NCBI GenBank assembly: GCA_017938405.1
Contig: JAGBBP010000014.1
Span: 205,034-269,033, forward strand
Direction of reading: 5' to 3'
From: Lachnospiraceae bacterium
Lineage (GTDB): Bacteria; Bacillota; Clostridia; Lachnospirales; Lachnospiraceae
Length of the DNA: 64,000 bases
Shown here in pieces: positions 7,047-15,504 of the stretch. The notes beneath the pieces were generated by a model. That model had not been told where the DNA came from. It made no database searches and worked only from the letters and a program-made list of their open reading frames with translations. Each line of letters opens with the position of its first letter. Within the stretch, counting starts at the first letter, position 1. The translations under genes and the position numbers were made by a program.

Positions 7047-8177
7047 TTATTCTTCCGGTGTAAAACTTGAATGTGAATACGGCATATCCTCCGGCAATCT
7101 CTGCCCTCCAACAAAATGCATGGTTCCCGTCACATTCAAGCTCTCTATCGCGGTATCCTCATAATCGGCATTGCTTTCACTGTTACGTACAAACACTTCA
7201 TAGGTACCTGCTGGAATACCCGTTATTGTACCTTTCTCGTCTCCACCCGTAATCTCTTTGCTATATTCCGTTCCATCCTTAGCTCGCAAGCCAATCACTA
7301 TAGTCATGGCTGCTCTCTCGTATGTTACAGAGTAATCAAGCCATGCATCGTCTGTAAAAGCATAATATTCCGTGGCATACTTCTCCTCCTGTCCCGGAGC
7401 AAGTTCACTGAAAGCAATACTGTTGCCCTCTATGGTTTTATCATTCTGTTCCATACCAAGAGCATCTGCCACTGACATATCACCGTAAATCAAATTGTTA
7501 ACTTCCATCTTCTCCCAGAAACCTCTACTTACTTCCTTTCCGAAAATGTACCCTCTATAAGAAGTAACCCCCGGATCTTTTGCTTCCGGCATGAAGTTCC
7601 CTTCAATATCAAACGAGTATCCCAACCCTGCATATTTACCGGAACCGCCATCCTGATACAACTCCACTCCAATGCAGAATAAAGGCTTCTTATAATTGTG
7701 TACCAATGCAAAATCTGTTATGCCTACACACAGCCATAAAACAACTATCCCAAGTATTGCAATAATTACCTTTGTTACTTTGCTCTTTTTCCAATCAACC
7801 GACGCGCCATACTTTCTAAAGCACCACTCGCAAAAGAACCCAACCACGATAAATACCACGTCTACAACTGCCCAAATAACCCACAGATTATTTACACTGA
7901 CACCATTAGCATCCATTTTGGTCGCTTGGAATATGAATCCGAATACAAATCCTATGATGTATCCCACAGAAATAAAGTATGGAAGAACCTTCTTTGCGGT
8001 CAATACAGAAATACCCATTACTACCAGCCCCAAAAACAATAACACTACAGGAAACTCTTTCATGCCATGCACATCAAAGAATACATAGCGACCCAAGATA
8101 AATCCGACCAATAGTATTCCTAATGCTATCACGTGATTAAGTAAGCTCTTCTTATTCTTCAACATGTACTCCTTCAT
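7047..8177 (-). CDS. multi-helix membrane protein with C-terminal extracytoplasmic domain, 376 residues
   Basis: The start is ATG 8177 (MKEYMLKNKK) because GGAGGTGACG lies just upstream. Five hydrophobic segments cover residues about 10-165; the remaining 210 residues are soluble and end in a beta-rich region (GTITGIPAGTYEVFVRNSES) that reads like an Ig- or carboxypeptidase-regulatory-type fold. The membrane part shares GYxxGxxxG and NNLxVIW with the 114-residue protein at 4213-4557. Function unknown. Confidence 0.78.
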   Translation of the reverse strand: MKEYMLKNKKSLLNHVIALGILLVGFILGRYVFFDVHGMKEFPVVLLFLGLVVMGISVLTAKKVLPYFISVGYIIGFVFGFIFQATKMDANGVSVNNLWVIWAVVDVVFIVVGFFCEWCFRKYGASVDWKKSKVTKVIIAILGIVVLWLCVGITDFALVHNYKKPLFCIGVELYQDGGSGKYAGLGYSFDIEGNFMPEAKDPGVTSYRGYIFGKEVSRGFWEKMEVNNLIYGDMSVADALGMEQNDKTIEGNSIAFSELAPGQEEKYATEYYAFTDDAWLDYSVTYERAAMTIVIGLRAKDGTEYSKEITGGDEKGTITGIPAGTYEVFVRNSESNADYEDTAIESLNVTGTMHFVGGQRLPEDMPYSHSSFTPEE

Positions 8178-8196
8178 ACACGTCACCTCCAATCTA

Positions 8197-8361
8197 CTAT
8201 TTCTTACACCCTCTATACCCGGCAAAAGAAGCTAATGCAAATACCATGGGTATCACTGCATAACCTGCATTTACTTTCCCCTTTGAACCTATCACATAGA
8301 TAGCTCCCGCAAAGGTAAGTACAACAAATATGATAGATAACACAAGCAAAAGCTTCTTCAT
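8197..8361 (-). CDS. small two-helix membrane protein, 54 residues
   Basis: This short frame fills the space between two larger genes. ATG 8361 is preceded by GAGTGAGG; the stop is TAG 8197-8199. The product begins MKKLLLVLSIIFVVLTFAG, has a second hydrophobic stretch (YAVIPMVFALASFAG), and ends GCKK. The overlapping 65-residue frame at 8213-8410 is cysteine-rich, lacks a good start and is judged a shadow. Confidence 0.7.
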   Translation of the reverse strand: MKKLLLVLSIIFVVLTFAGAIYVIGSKGKVNAGYAVIPMVFALASFAGYRGCKK

Positions 8362-8369
8362 CGCATACC

Positions 8370-8972
8370 TCACTCTTTAAACTTTCTTTCAAAACTTTCC
8401 ATTCTCTCAATCACAGCACTGTAACCATCTTCGGTTTCCTCCACCAAAAGATAGCAGAAATATACCAGATTCGCCTCTTCGTCCGTATACGGCATCATAA
8501 AGCGGTATGGGAATTCCTTGTCCTGTTCCGGGATATAAAACACATAGTTTTTATCCTTACTCATCTTCAGACCGATAATCTCCTCAAGAATGCCTGGGAA
8601 CTCACCCTCCGTCATAATGGAGGCGGAACTTATATCTCCCGGATTCTTCCGGTTATAAGCAAATACAAAACCCTTCAATCCGTTCGTCGTTTCAAAGAAA
8701 CTGATCGGCACACTAGCGCCTTCCTGCACTTTATTCTCTACTACCGTACCGTTTTCTGAAGCATAGGCAATCAATGCAAAGCCTGAAGAAATCTCCTTAT
8801 CTTTATTAAACAACGGAAGCACATCCACTGTCAACACAATCACCGCAACACATGCCACTGCCAGTTTCCATATCTGCTGCGGACGCTTCTTTTTTGCTTT
8901 GTAGTCAACCACTTCTTCTACATAACTGACATCAATCTTTCCAAGTGCATTTGAAAACTTTTCCGAATTCAT
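8370..8972 (-). CDS. single-pass membrane protein, probable anti-sigma partner (module 1), 200 residues
   Basis: A cytoplasmic N-terminus of about 33 residues (MNSEKFSNALGKIDVSYVEE...KAKKK) precedes one membrane helix (about 36-55) and an extracytoplasmic domain of about 145 residues. Its start overlaps the sigma gene by 4 bases (ATGA). The N-terminal segment has the same pattern as those of the serpin at 9611 and the protein at 11772, each paired with a paralogous sigma factor. From that, anti-sigma function is inferred. No zinc-binding anti-sigma motif (HxxxCxxC) is present. Confidence 0.75.
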   Translation of the reverse strand: MNSEKFSNALGKIDVSYVEEVVDYKAKKKRPQQIWKLAVACVAVIVLTVDVLPLFNKDKEISSGFALIAYASENGTVVENKVQEGASVPISFFETTNGLKGFVFAYNRKNPGDISSASIMTEGEFPGILEEIIGLKMSKDKNYVFYIPEQDKEFPYRFMMPYTDEEANLVYFCYLLVEETEDGYSAVIERMESFERKFKE

Positions 8973-9526
8973 ACCAACACCTCCCTTTCCACCAGATACT
9001 CCCGCATCTTCTTACGAATACGGGATAACCTTACCGACACGCTCTTTTCGGAAATACCTACTTTTTTTGCAATATCAGAATAGGTATCAGAGAACCAGTA
9101 CCGCTGCAAAAAAATTACTCGGTTTTCTGATGACAAGGTATCCAGAAAGCCCTCGATAATCCGCGCAAGTTCTCTTGTCTCAACCTCATCTTCTACCGTA
9201 CTTGCCGATGATAAGCAGGCATCTATTTCTTCCATAGCTACGTCGTAGGTGCTATTTCTCTTAATGGCCTTTTTCATGTAATAACGCTTAACGGAGACAT
9301 TCCGTACGATCTGACAAACAAATGCCAACAATGAATTCGGTTTCGTTGGCGGAATCGCATTCCATGTACCCAGATAAGCATCATTTACACATTCCGCAGC
9401 ATCCAGCTCATCTTTCAGGATATTGTAAGAAGTCTTATGAAATACTCTTCCATACTTCGTATCCAATTCGCTGATTGCCTGCTCGGACCTTTCGAAAAAC
9501 AACTCGATGATTTCTTCATCTACCAT
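8969..9526 (-). CDS. ECF-type RNA polymerase sigma factor (module 1)
   Basis: The start is taken as ATG 9526 (MVDEEII); a GTG 9 bases upstream lies too close to AAGGAGG. Region 2 includes DAAECVNDAYLGTWNAIPP and region 4 SSENRVIFLQRYWFSDTYSDIAKKVGISEKSVSVRL with its helix-turn-helix. The 185-residue product is closely related in layout to the sigma factors at 11022 and 12697 (shared EECxxDxxLxxWNxIPP and RKKxxxL). It would direct transcription under control of the coupled membrane protein. Confidence 0.92.
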   Translation of the reverse strand: MVDEEIIELFFERSEQAISELDTKYGRVFHKTSYNILKDELDAAECVNDAYLGTWNAIPPTKPNSLLAFVCQIVRNVSVKRYYMKKAIKRNSTYDVAMEEIDACLSSASTVEDEVETRELARIIEGFLDTLSSENRVIFLQRYWFSDTYSDIAKKVGISEKSVSVRLSRIRKKMREYLVEREVLV

Positions 9527-9610
9527 AAATAGCACCTTCCTCCTTTCTGCCTTTTATCTATTAAGTACGGTTTTAGAGCGAATCACTAACATGGAAATGG
9601 AAAAAATTTA

Positions 9611-11032
9611 TTAATTTCCCGGATTATTTACACTTCCGGCAAATAACGGGATATTTTCATTTGTAATCACGAATAAAAATGGTCTGTCCAATATAAAATC
9701 GACAATCTCTTCCGGCGGTTCTGCACTTCCTGCACCCGGTAGCTCGATATATGCAGCCGCTTTTACTCCTTCTTCATCAATCTGAACACGAACAGACTGA
9801 TTTGCTCCTGTCAAATAAATAGGAGAATCCGAAGTAAGCTTTGTAAATTCAGCAGTTTCCTCAGAAAACACATCCGTGGCTCCCATGTTTTTAAGTCCCT
9901 CACTTAAATCCATCGTAGAAGAAACATCAAACTTCGGAACAGACAGATTTACCTTCATATACTTGCTGTCTTCCCATTTGTTGGATAGAATCATCTCCAT
10001 ATAAGCTCCGTCATTTAGTACATCATTTGTTGTCTTCCCCTCATCCGGAAGAACAAACCACATACGACATCCGTTTTTCAGCCCCAGATTCACTGCACTG
10101 AAGTTCTCACCCCAATAATAGTTCATCTGCTTCAACTTCTTATTCATGTACACTGCCTGTGTATCTCCATCCTGCATATGGAATACACCTTCTGTATTCT
10201 TGCTTTCAGCAAACTCATCCGTCCATTTCGCCTGAAAATATAAGGTGGAATACAATGCCATGATTGTTTCCGGTGATAACTCAATACTCTTCGCACTATC
10301 CTCTAAGAACTTTCCGGTATTGTTATTAATCCATGCCACTATATCCTTGTTGGTTTTCTTACTTCCTAATTCTCCCTGATATACCGATGCATAGTAATAA
10401 TAAGCAAGCGCATCCATCGCCCCCTGGTTATACTGTAATCCCTCTTCTAACCACAGTGAATTTGCAAGTACACATATCTCGTGAGACCTATCCTGATATA
10501 CGCTTTCCCATACAGCACTCACTTGCTTACGCAGTGCACCCGTATCTTCTACTCCAAGCATATCAAGGACCTGTTGTTTTGTCTCACCTTCTGTTAACTC
10601 CGTTGTCATAGCTAAACCGATATAAGCATTTACCGGTGACCATAACTTGTTTTCGTTCTTCTCCGTAGTCAGAAATTGACCGTTTCCTTCTACAAAAAAG
10701 GTACTCAGACCCGATCTTGCCTGTATTGCCAATTCCTTTCTTACATCTCTTTCTGCTTCCCAAGTAGCCAAATCGGCCTTCCACTCTTCGCGGTCTTTAT
10801 AGTCATCTAAATCAGGTCTCTCCATTACTCTCGATTCAGAAGCGACCGCAACAGCATCTGCACTGATTCTCATAGGGCCAAACATTGTGTTGACACCAAT
10901 TGCAATTATCACTACTGCTGCCACTGCTATCTTCAAAAAGGTTCTCACTTTTTTCTTCGGGGCCTTCTCTGCTTCCTTAATATGCTTATCACTAATCTCC
11001 TCTAACGCGGTTAAAATTTCTTCATGCTCCAT
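9611..11032 (-). CDS. membrane-anchored serpin paired with an ECF sigma factor (module 2)
   Basis: The start is ATG 11032 (MEHEEIL), with GGGAGGG upstream. The 473-residue product has a 31-residue cytoplasmic segment, one membrane helix (about 33-51), a helical linker, and a full serpin fold. Serpin signs: NxLW in ANSLWLEEG, the hinge EEGVKAAAY (residues 420-428) with small residues that allow loop insertion, and the C-terminal RPFLFVITNENIPLFAG. By standard numbering the scissile bond would be near GSAE. The intact hinge suggests an inhibitory serpin facing outward. The gene overlaps the sigma gene by 11 bases and occupies the place of the anti-sigma-like proteins in the neighbouring modules. 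Confidence 0.93.
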   Translation of the reverse strand: MEHEEILTALEEISDKHIKEAEKAPKKKVRTFLKIAVAAVVIIAIGVNTMFGPMRISADAVAVASESRVMERPDLDDYKDREEWKADLATWEAERDVRKELAIQARSGLSTFFVEGNGQFLTTEKNENKLWSPVNAYIGLAMTTELTEGETKQQVLDMLGVEDTGALRKQVSAVWESVYQDRSHEICVLANSLWLEEGLQYNQGAMDALAYYYYASVYQGELGSKKTNKDIVAWINNNTGKFLEDSAKSIELSPETIMALYSTLYFQAKWTDEFAESKNTEGVFHMQDGDTQAVYMNKKLKQMNYYWGENFSAVNLGLKNGCRMWFVLPDEGKTTNDVLNDGAYMEMILSNKWEDSKYMKVNLSVPKFDVSSTMDLSEGLKNMGATDVFSEETAEFTKLTSDSPIYLTGANQSVRVQIDEEGVKAAAYIELPGAGSAEPPEEIVDFILDRPFLFVITNENIPLFAGSVNNPGN

Positions 11033-11582
11033 AATGGTATCCCTCCCTCTCAAGGTACTCCTTCAAACTATTTCTAATTCGGTTCAATCTGACAGAAACA
11101 GCATTTTCCTGCATTTTAAGTTCTCTAGCTATTTCACCTATCGAATCACCATACCAGTAACGCCTAATAAAGATATAGCGACTCTCCCTTGATTTTAAAT
11201 CCAGAAACCTATCGATTGTACGTCCCAACTCCCTCGCATCGATCTCCTGTTCCAAATCTCCACCAGGCAGACAACCATTCAGTTCTTCTAAAGAAATATC
11301 ATATCGGCTATCTCTTTTCTTCGCAGTATCTCTATGTAGTCTCTTTAGCGCAGTATTTCTCCCGGTACGGTAAACATACGGAGCCAAAGGGTCCGGTGAT
11401 ATAGGCGGAATCGCATTCCAGAGGGCTAAATAAGTATCATTGGTACATTCTTCCGCATCCGATGGATTCCCTAAGATATTATGGGCAATACGGTGCAACT
11501 GCTTCCCAAATCTCGCAGCCAATTCACTTATCGCATTCTCTGCCCTAGCAAATAGTAGTTGGATAATTTTCCTATCTTCCAT
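11022..11582 (-). CDS. ECF-type RNA polymerase sigma factor (module 2)
   Basis: The start is ATG 11582 (MEDRKII), with GAGAGGAGG upstream; the longer frame to 11612 is not supported. The 186-residue protein has region 2 (DAEECTNDTYLALWNAIPP) and region 4 (SRESRYIFIRRYWYGDSIGEIARELKMQENAVSVRL). It is a paralogue of the sigma factors at 8969 and 12697. The membrane serpin starts inside its last codons, so the pair is made together. A TGATATAAT extended -10 lies upstream on the minus strand near 11650. Confidence 0.92.
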   Translation of the reverse strand: MEDRKIIQLLFARAENAISELAARFGKQLHRIAHNILGNPSDAEECTNDTYLALWNAIPPISPDPLAPYVYRTGRNTALKRLHRDTAKKRDSRYDISLEELNGCLPGGDLEQEIDARELGRTIDRFLDLKSRESRYIFIRRYWYGDSIGEIARELKMQENAVSVRLNRIRNSLKEYLEREGYHYGA

Positions 11583-11691
11583 TTTAAGCCTCCTCTCACC
11601 TATATTCACCACTTTTATGTATCATATCTTACACGCCTTATTAATTATTTCTATTATATCATGTACCGTAATACATATCATTACATTTTTA

Positions 11692-11723
11692 ACACAAAAA
11701 GGAGAAGCCTCCGCAGCCTCTCC
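11692..11723 (-). terminator. Rho-independent terminator after the module 3 membrane gene
   Basis: On the minus strand a stem GGAGAGGC/GCTTCTCC (one G-U pair) at 11701-11723 is followed by a T-run (TTTTTGTG). It lies about 50 bases past the stop at 11772. Confidence 0.75.
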
Positions 11724-11771
11724 TTTCAATAAACCTCTTTTTTCCCATAGAACATACAATCTTCCGACTTA

Positions 11772-12704
11772 TTATCTGACTTTCTCCGCAAAAGTGGTAA
11801 TCAACTTGTAATAACTCTCTGCTGGTATTTTGACGCACAGATCCCACAATCCCTGGAATCTGACATACCCATTCTCGTGAAGTCTGAGATGTATCTTTGT
11901 CCCGTCCTTCATGTTAAAATACAAATGATATATCTCAGAATCTACCATATGCTTCCAATCTTCCTTCGCCTCTATATCCTGACATAAGAGAAACTCTTCC
12001 TCATCCAGATTCTCGATAAACTCCTGGATATATGCTTCCTCCTTATCCAGTTCGTACAACTCCTCCTTACTGTAAAACCATGACTCACGACTTTCGTATT
12101 GTACGCCGTTAATGTTTCCCGACAAATGTAACCTGTCCTCATACAATTCTTTACCGTATTTCAAGGTAATACCGTTATTACAAATATACATGCTGACAAT
12201 ACCGTTTGCCTCCTTTGTACAAAGCATAAACTCCGGATCATACCCCTTCACGGAATAAAAATCGCCACGGATGCTGCCTGCAAAATCCACATAACCTTCC
12301 TCGGGAGTCCACTCATCTATCATCCCGGTTACAGTTCCCAAATACTCTCCTACAACCCCTCCCGCTTCTGAGAAATTCTCATAATACACGTAGCAACGCC
12401 CTTCATAAATAAAGAACCCTATCATATCCGACATAGCAGCCGCTTCCTTAGACAGGGACACCTCCAATGCAGGAATCGTAACCCCTTCTTCTGAAATCGT
12501 ATATCCTGGCGATGGTTCTCCTTTTGTCGGAAGCGTTGTTATTTTCCAAATTGCTCCACCTGCAACCAGACACAGACAAGCGGCTACTGCCCCCCACTTT
12601 ATCCACTTAAGCCCTACTGTCTTTTTCCTAGCGACAACTTCGCTCCGCTCCAAAACCTCCTCATCCACACCGTTTATACTTTTAAATAAATCTTCTCTAT
12701 TCAC
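11772..12704 (-). CDS. single-pass membrane protein, probable anti-sigma partner (module 3), 310 residues
   Basis: The start is GTG 12704, preceded by AAGGAGGGATAT and overlapping the sigma gene by 8 bases. Layout: cytoplasmic N-terminus of about 33 residues (MNREDLFKSINGVDEEVLERSE...KK), one membrane helix (about 36-54), then about 255 extracytoplasmic residues that are acidic and beta-rich. I do not recognise the outer domain. The N-terminal segment matches in pattern those of the proteins at 8370 and 9611, so an anti-sigma role is inferred. Confidence 0.75.
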   Translation of the reverse strand: MNREDLFKSINGVDEEVLERSEVVARKKTVGLKWIKWGAVAACLCLVAGGAIWKITTLPTKGEPSPGYTISEEGVTIPALEVSLSKEAAAMSDMIGFFIYEGRCYVYYENFSEAGGVVGEYLGTVTGMIDEWTPEEGYVDFAGSIRGDFYSVKGYDPEFMLCTKEANGIVSMYICNNGITLKYGKELYEDRLHLSGNINGVQYESRESWFYSKEELYELDKEEAYIQEFIENLDEEEFLLCQDIEAKEDWKHMVDSEIYHLYFNMKDGTKIHLRLHENGYVRFQGLWDLCVKIPAESYYKLITTFAEKVR

Positions 12705-13260
12705 CCAAATATCCCTCCTTAATAAGATGTGCTTTCAGCTTCTTACGGGTTCTGCTCAAACTGACCATTACGTTATTGTCCGTCATGTGATAGCGTTTTG
12801 CAATCACCGCTACCGGTTCCGTGAAAAAATACCGGCGCACAAATACATTTCCTTCCCGTTCTGGCAAACCTCGGACAAAGAGCCGGATGCTCTGTTCCAG
12901 TTCTTTGGCCATGTATTCGCTTTCCGTATCCGACTCAGTTGCAATACATTCCGCCAGTTCATCCAAAACAAGGTTCAGTTCTCCTCCTCCGCGCTTCTTA
13001 GCCTTCCCTGCATGAAAGCGGTTAAAGGAAAGATTCCGGGTGATTTTCGCAAGAAACATACGAAGCACCGTTGGTCGTTGCGGCGGTATTACATTCCATG
13101 CAGAAAGCCACGTATCGCTTACGCATTCCTCCGAATCCTCCGTATTATGTAAAATATTCTCCGCTATGGCAAAACAATAGGAACCGTACTTACTGTCGGT
13201 TTCTTGAATTGCTTCTTCCTTCCGCTTAAAATAAAGCTCTATAATCTGAGAATCCTCCAT
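12697..13260 (-). CDS. ECF-type RNA polymerase sigma factor (module 3)
   Basis: ATG 13260 follows AAAAAGGAGGG. The 187-residue protein has region 2 (DSEECVSDTWLSAWNVIPP) and region 4 (PEREGNVFVRRYFFTEPVAVIAKRYHMTDNNVMVSL). It is a paralogue of the sigma factors of modules 1 and 2, closest in the EECxxDxxLxxWNxIPP segment. Upstream, between its start and the metG terminator, the minus strand carries TGTAAGGTTT and a downstream CTGTCTTATA, which could be an autoregulated ECF promoter (weak). Confidence 0.92.
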   Translation of the reverse strand: MEDSQIIELYFKRKEEAIQETDSKYGSYCFAIAENILHNTEDSEECVSDTWLSAWNVIPPQRPTVLRMFLAKITRNLSFNRFHAGKAKKRGGGELNLVLDELAECIATESDTESEYMAKELEQSIRLFVRGLPEREGNVFVRRYFFTEPVAVIAKRYHMTDNNVMVSLSRTRKKLKAHLIKEGYLGE

Positions 13261-13340
13261 GCAATCCCTCCTTTTTCCGTTCGAAAGGTCCCTTCACTCT
13301 ATAAGACAGGAAATCACAGTGAAACCTTACATGTTTTTAT

Positions 13341-13373
13341 AAAAAGACCGCTTTCCCTTTCAGAAAGCGGCCT
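13341..13373 (-). terminator. metG terminator
   Basis: A stem of about 9 bases (CCGCTTTC/GAAAGCGG) at 13347-13371 is followed on the minus strand by TCTTTTTAT, just after the metG stop. Confidence 0.85.
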
Positions 13374-13401
13374 TATCAATAGTCCTATTAAATTCCTATT
13401 T

Positions 13402-15483
13402 TTACTTCTCCTGCAACTCCGCCAACTGACTCTCGTGACGAAGGAAGAAGTCAAAACGCGGCGGTAAGAATTTCGTTTCACCGGTCGGATTCGCCAGTAC
13501 ATCCTTCATATCAGCGAATGCATAGTTCCAGTCGTATACCTTTTCGGACAAGCCCACATACTCACGTACCGTCTCACAGCCCGTCGGTGCAATCGGATGA
13601 AGGAGTAACAACGCGGTCTTAATACCGTAGAAGCAGTCGGTGAGAAGCTGGTTACGAAGCGCTTCGCCGCCTTCTTCCTCTGCCTTCTTAATGTTGTTTG
13701 CATAATGCTTGTTGAGCAAACGGATATAGTCATCCAGCACATAGGTAATGCGGTGGAAATCGTGGTTATACATGTGACGCTCGTACTCAAGGATGGCTTC
13801 CTCGGAAGCGGCCTTAATCTTCTCATCCACTACGCCCATCGGAATGACGGAATCGTTGTACTTCTGCACCGTATACAGGCAGGAACGCACGATACGGTTG
13901 AAAACATTGGTCAGAAGATTTCCTTCCTTTAATACCGGGTCCACACCTTCTCGCTCATTCTCCGGCAGATAAATCTGCGGCTTGAAGCTGGAGCTCTTGG
14001 TGGAAAGACCGAGACTTAAGAAATGCATTCTCAGCTGCTCCGGCGTATAGAACGCCAGCAAATCCTTTGCCATCGGCGGCTTAATTTCGGAGCTGGAGCT
14101 TGCCTTCTTTTCCATAAACAGAATATGGCGGTTTGCAATAATCTGCGGAAGCTTCTTATAGTCAATTTTCACCGGCTTGCCTGCCTCTGCGTCTGCTGCC
14201 GCAAACATAGCCATTTCGGCAATCCCGTAGAAATAAATATTATCCTCACCGATAAACTGGTACACCTGGGAGTCACCGCCCATCCACCAGTCCTTCCATT
14301 CGGACGGGTCCTTACCACGTTCCTCCAGGCATGCCTTTGTAAAGGAAATCGGTGCCCATAAAGACTCCGGCCATACCCAGAAGGTCAAATCCTTGTTGCC
14401 TTCACACTCCGGCACCGGCACACCCCATTCGATGTTACCGGACAAACGGAACGGTACTAAGGTCTTACCGGTACGGCAGTTGATATTACGCTCCGCAAGC
14501 GCTGCTCTTGCCTTGTCACGTTCGTCCAAGGACGCGAACACAAAGGTTACAGACGGCTTCTTTTCCTCGGCAATAATTTCATGTGCCGGGAACGCCGCAG
14601 TCAGTTCTGCAAGGCCTGCTTCGTACGCTGCATCAAAAGCATCCTTATCCAGTGCCCCCTCGCCCGTATAGGTCTTCGGGTTCGTGGCAATCAGCTTCTT
14701 CTGCACGTAGATAACCGGCTTCTTTAAGAACTCTTCAATGGTATTTAAAATATACTTACGGGTATTGGTGTTAGCCCGTACCTCGTTGATATATTCCTGC
14801 ATCTCGTCGGTAAAGTTCTCTAAGGAGAAATACCAGTTCTTTACCTCAATAATCTCCGGGGTCTTACCGGACAGCATACTCTTCGGCTCGATTAACTCCG
14901 ACGGCATATACTGGTGACCGAGATCACACTCGTCCGCATAGCCCTTTTCGGAGCAGCACCCCTCAATCGGACACTTACCTACCACCTGTCGGCCGTTTAA
15001 GAGTACCTTAAACTCCGGGTCGTAGAACTGCGGCGTAGACATCATCTTTAACTGTCCTCTCTCGTACAGAGCCTCAAACAGCTCCTTAGAAGACTCTACA
15101 TGATGCTCTGCTCCGCGATACAATGCGGAAGCACCGTAATAATCCGGATAAATCTCATACGCATGTAAGGTATCCTTCTGAATCTTGTGATTCTTTTCCA
15201 CGTAATCATGAATGGTCATGTCTGCCGGAATCGCACCACTCTCCTGCTGCTTACGGAAGCCCTCCAAAATCGGAGAACCGTAGCAATCGGTACCGGATAC
15301 GAAAATAACGTTTTCTGCGCCGATACGGTCACGCATAAAACGCGCAAAGGTATCTGCGTGTACAAATAAGCCACCCACATGACCGAAATGCAGTTCCTTG
15401 TTGCCGTACGGCATACCGGAGGTAATGACTGCTTTTTTCGGAAATACCGGACGTCCTTCCGGCTTTCTGAACTCTTTTCCCAT
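13402..15483 (-). CDS. metG: methionine--tRNA ligase with atypical KMSKS loop
   Basis: This 693-residue class I synthetase would charge tRNA-Met. The N-terminal nucleotide-binding motif is HFGH (residues 32-35). The zinc-finger region and the sequence ELIEPKSMLSG are characteristic of E. coli-type MetRS, and the C-terminal helical domain contains HPIAPTGCETV. It carries an extra inserted segment around residues 245-325. At the site of the catalytic KMSKS loop it reads KASSS (residues 460-464), lacking the second lysine. No C-terminal EMAP-like tRNA-binding domain is present. The start at 15483 has AAAGGCGG upstream. It is probably functional, but could be a divergent paralogue. Confidence 0.9.
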   Translation of the reverse strand: MGKEFRKPEGRPVFPKKAVITSGMPYGNKELHFGHVGGLFVHADTFARFMRDRIGAENVIFVSGTDCYGSPILEGFRKQQESGAIPADMTIHDYVEKNHKIQKDTLHAYEIYPDYYGASALYRGAEHHVESSKELFEALYERGQLKMMSTPQFYDPEFKVLLNGRQVVGKCPIEGCCSEKGYADECDLGHQYMPSELIEPKSMLSGKTPEIIEVKNWYFSLENFTDEMQEYINEVRANTNTRKYILNTIEEFLKKPVIYVQKKLIATNPKTYTGEGALDKDAFDAAYEAGLAELTAAFPAHEIIAEEKKPSVTFVFASLDERDKARAALAERNINCRTGKTLVPFRLSGNIEWGVPVPECEGNKDLTFWVWPESLWAPISFTKACLEERGKDPSEWKDWWMGGDSQVYQFIGEDNIYFYGIAEMAMFAAADAEAGKPVKIDYKKLPQIIANRHILFMEKKASSSSEIKPPMAKDLLAFYTPEQLRMHFLSLGLSTKSSSFKPQIYLPENEREGVDPVLKEGNLLTNVFNRIVRSCLYTVQKYNDSVIPMGVVDEKIKAASEEAILEYERHMYNHDFHRITYVLDDYIRLLNKHYANNIKKAEEEGGEALRNQLLTDCFYGIKTALLLLHPIAPTGCETVREYVGLSEKVYDWNYAFADMKDVLANPTGETKFLPPRFDFFLRHESQLAELQEK

Positions 15484-15504
15484 AGTTCCGCCTTTCTTAG
15501 TCCC

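Noticed and set aside
8213-8410. 65-residue cysteine-rich frame on the minus strand
   Set aside because: It overlaps the better-supported 54-residue membrane-protein frame (8197-8361), which has a start codon with a ribosome site and fits the gap exactly.
9587-9610. Terminator between module 1 and the serpin gene
   Set aside because: The minus strand has a T-run (TTTTTTCC) after the serpin stop, but no convincing stem precedes it.
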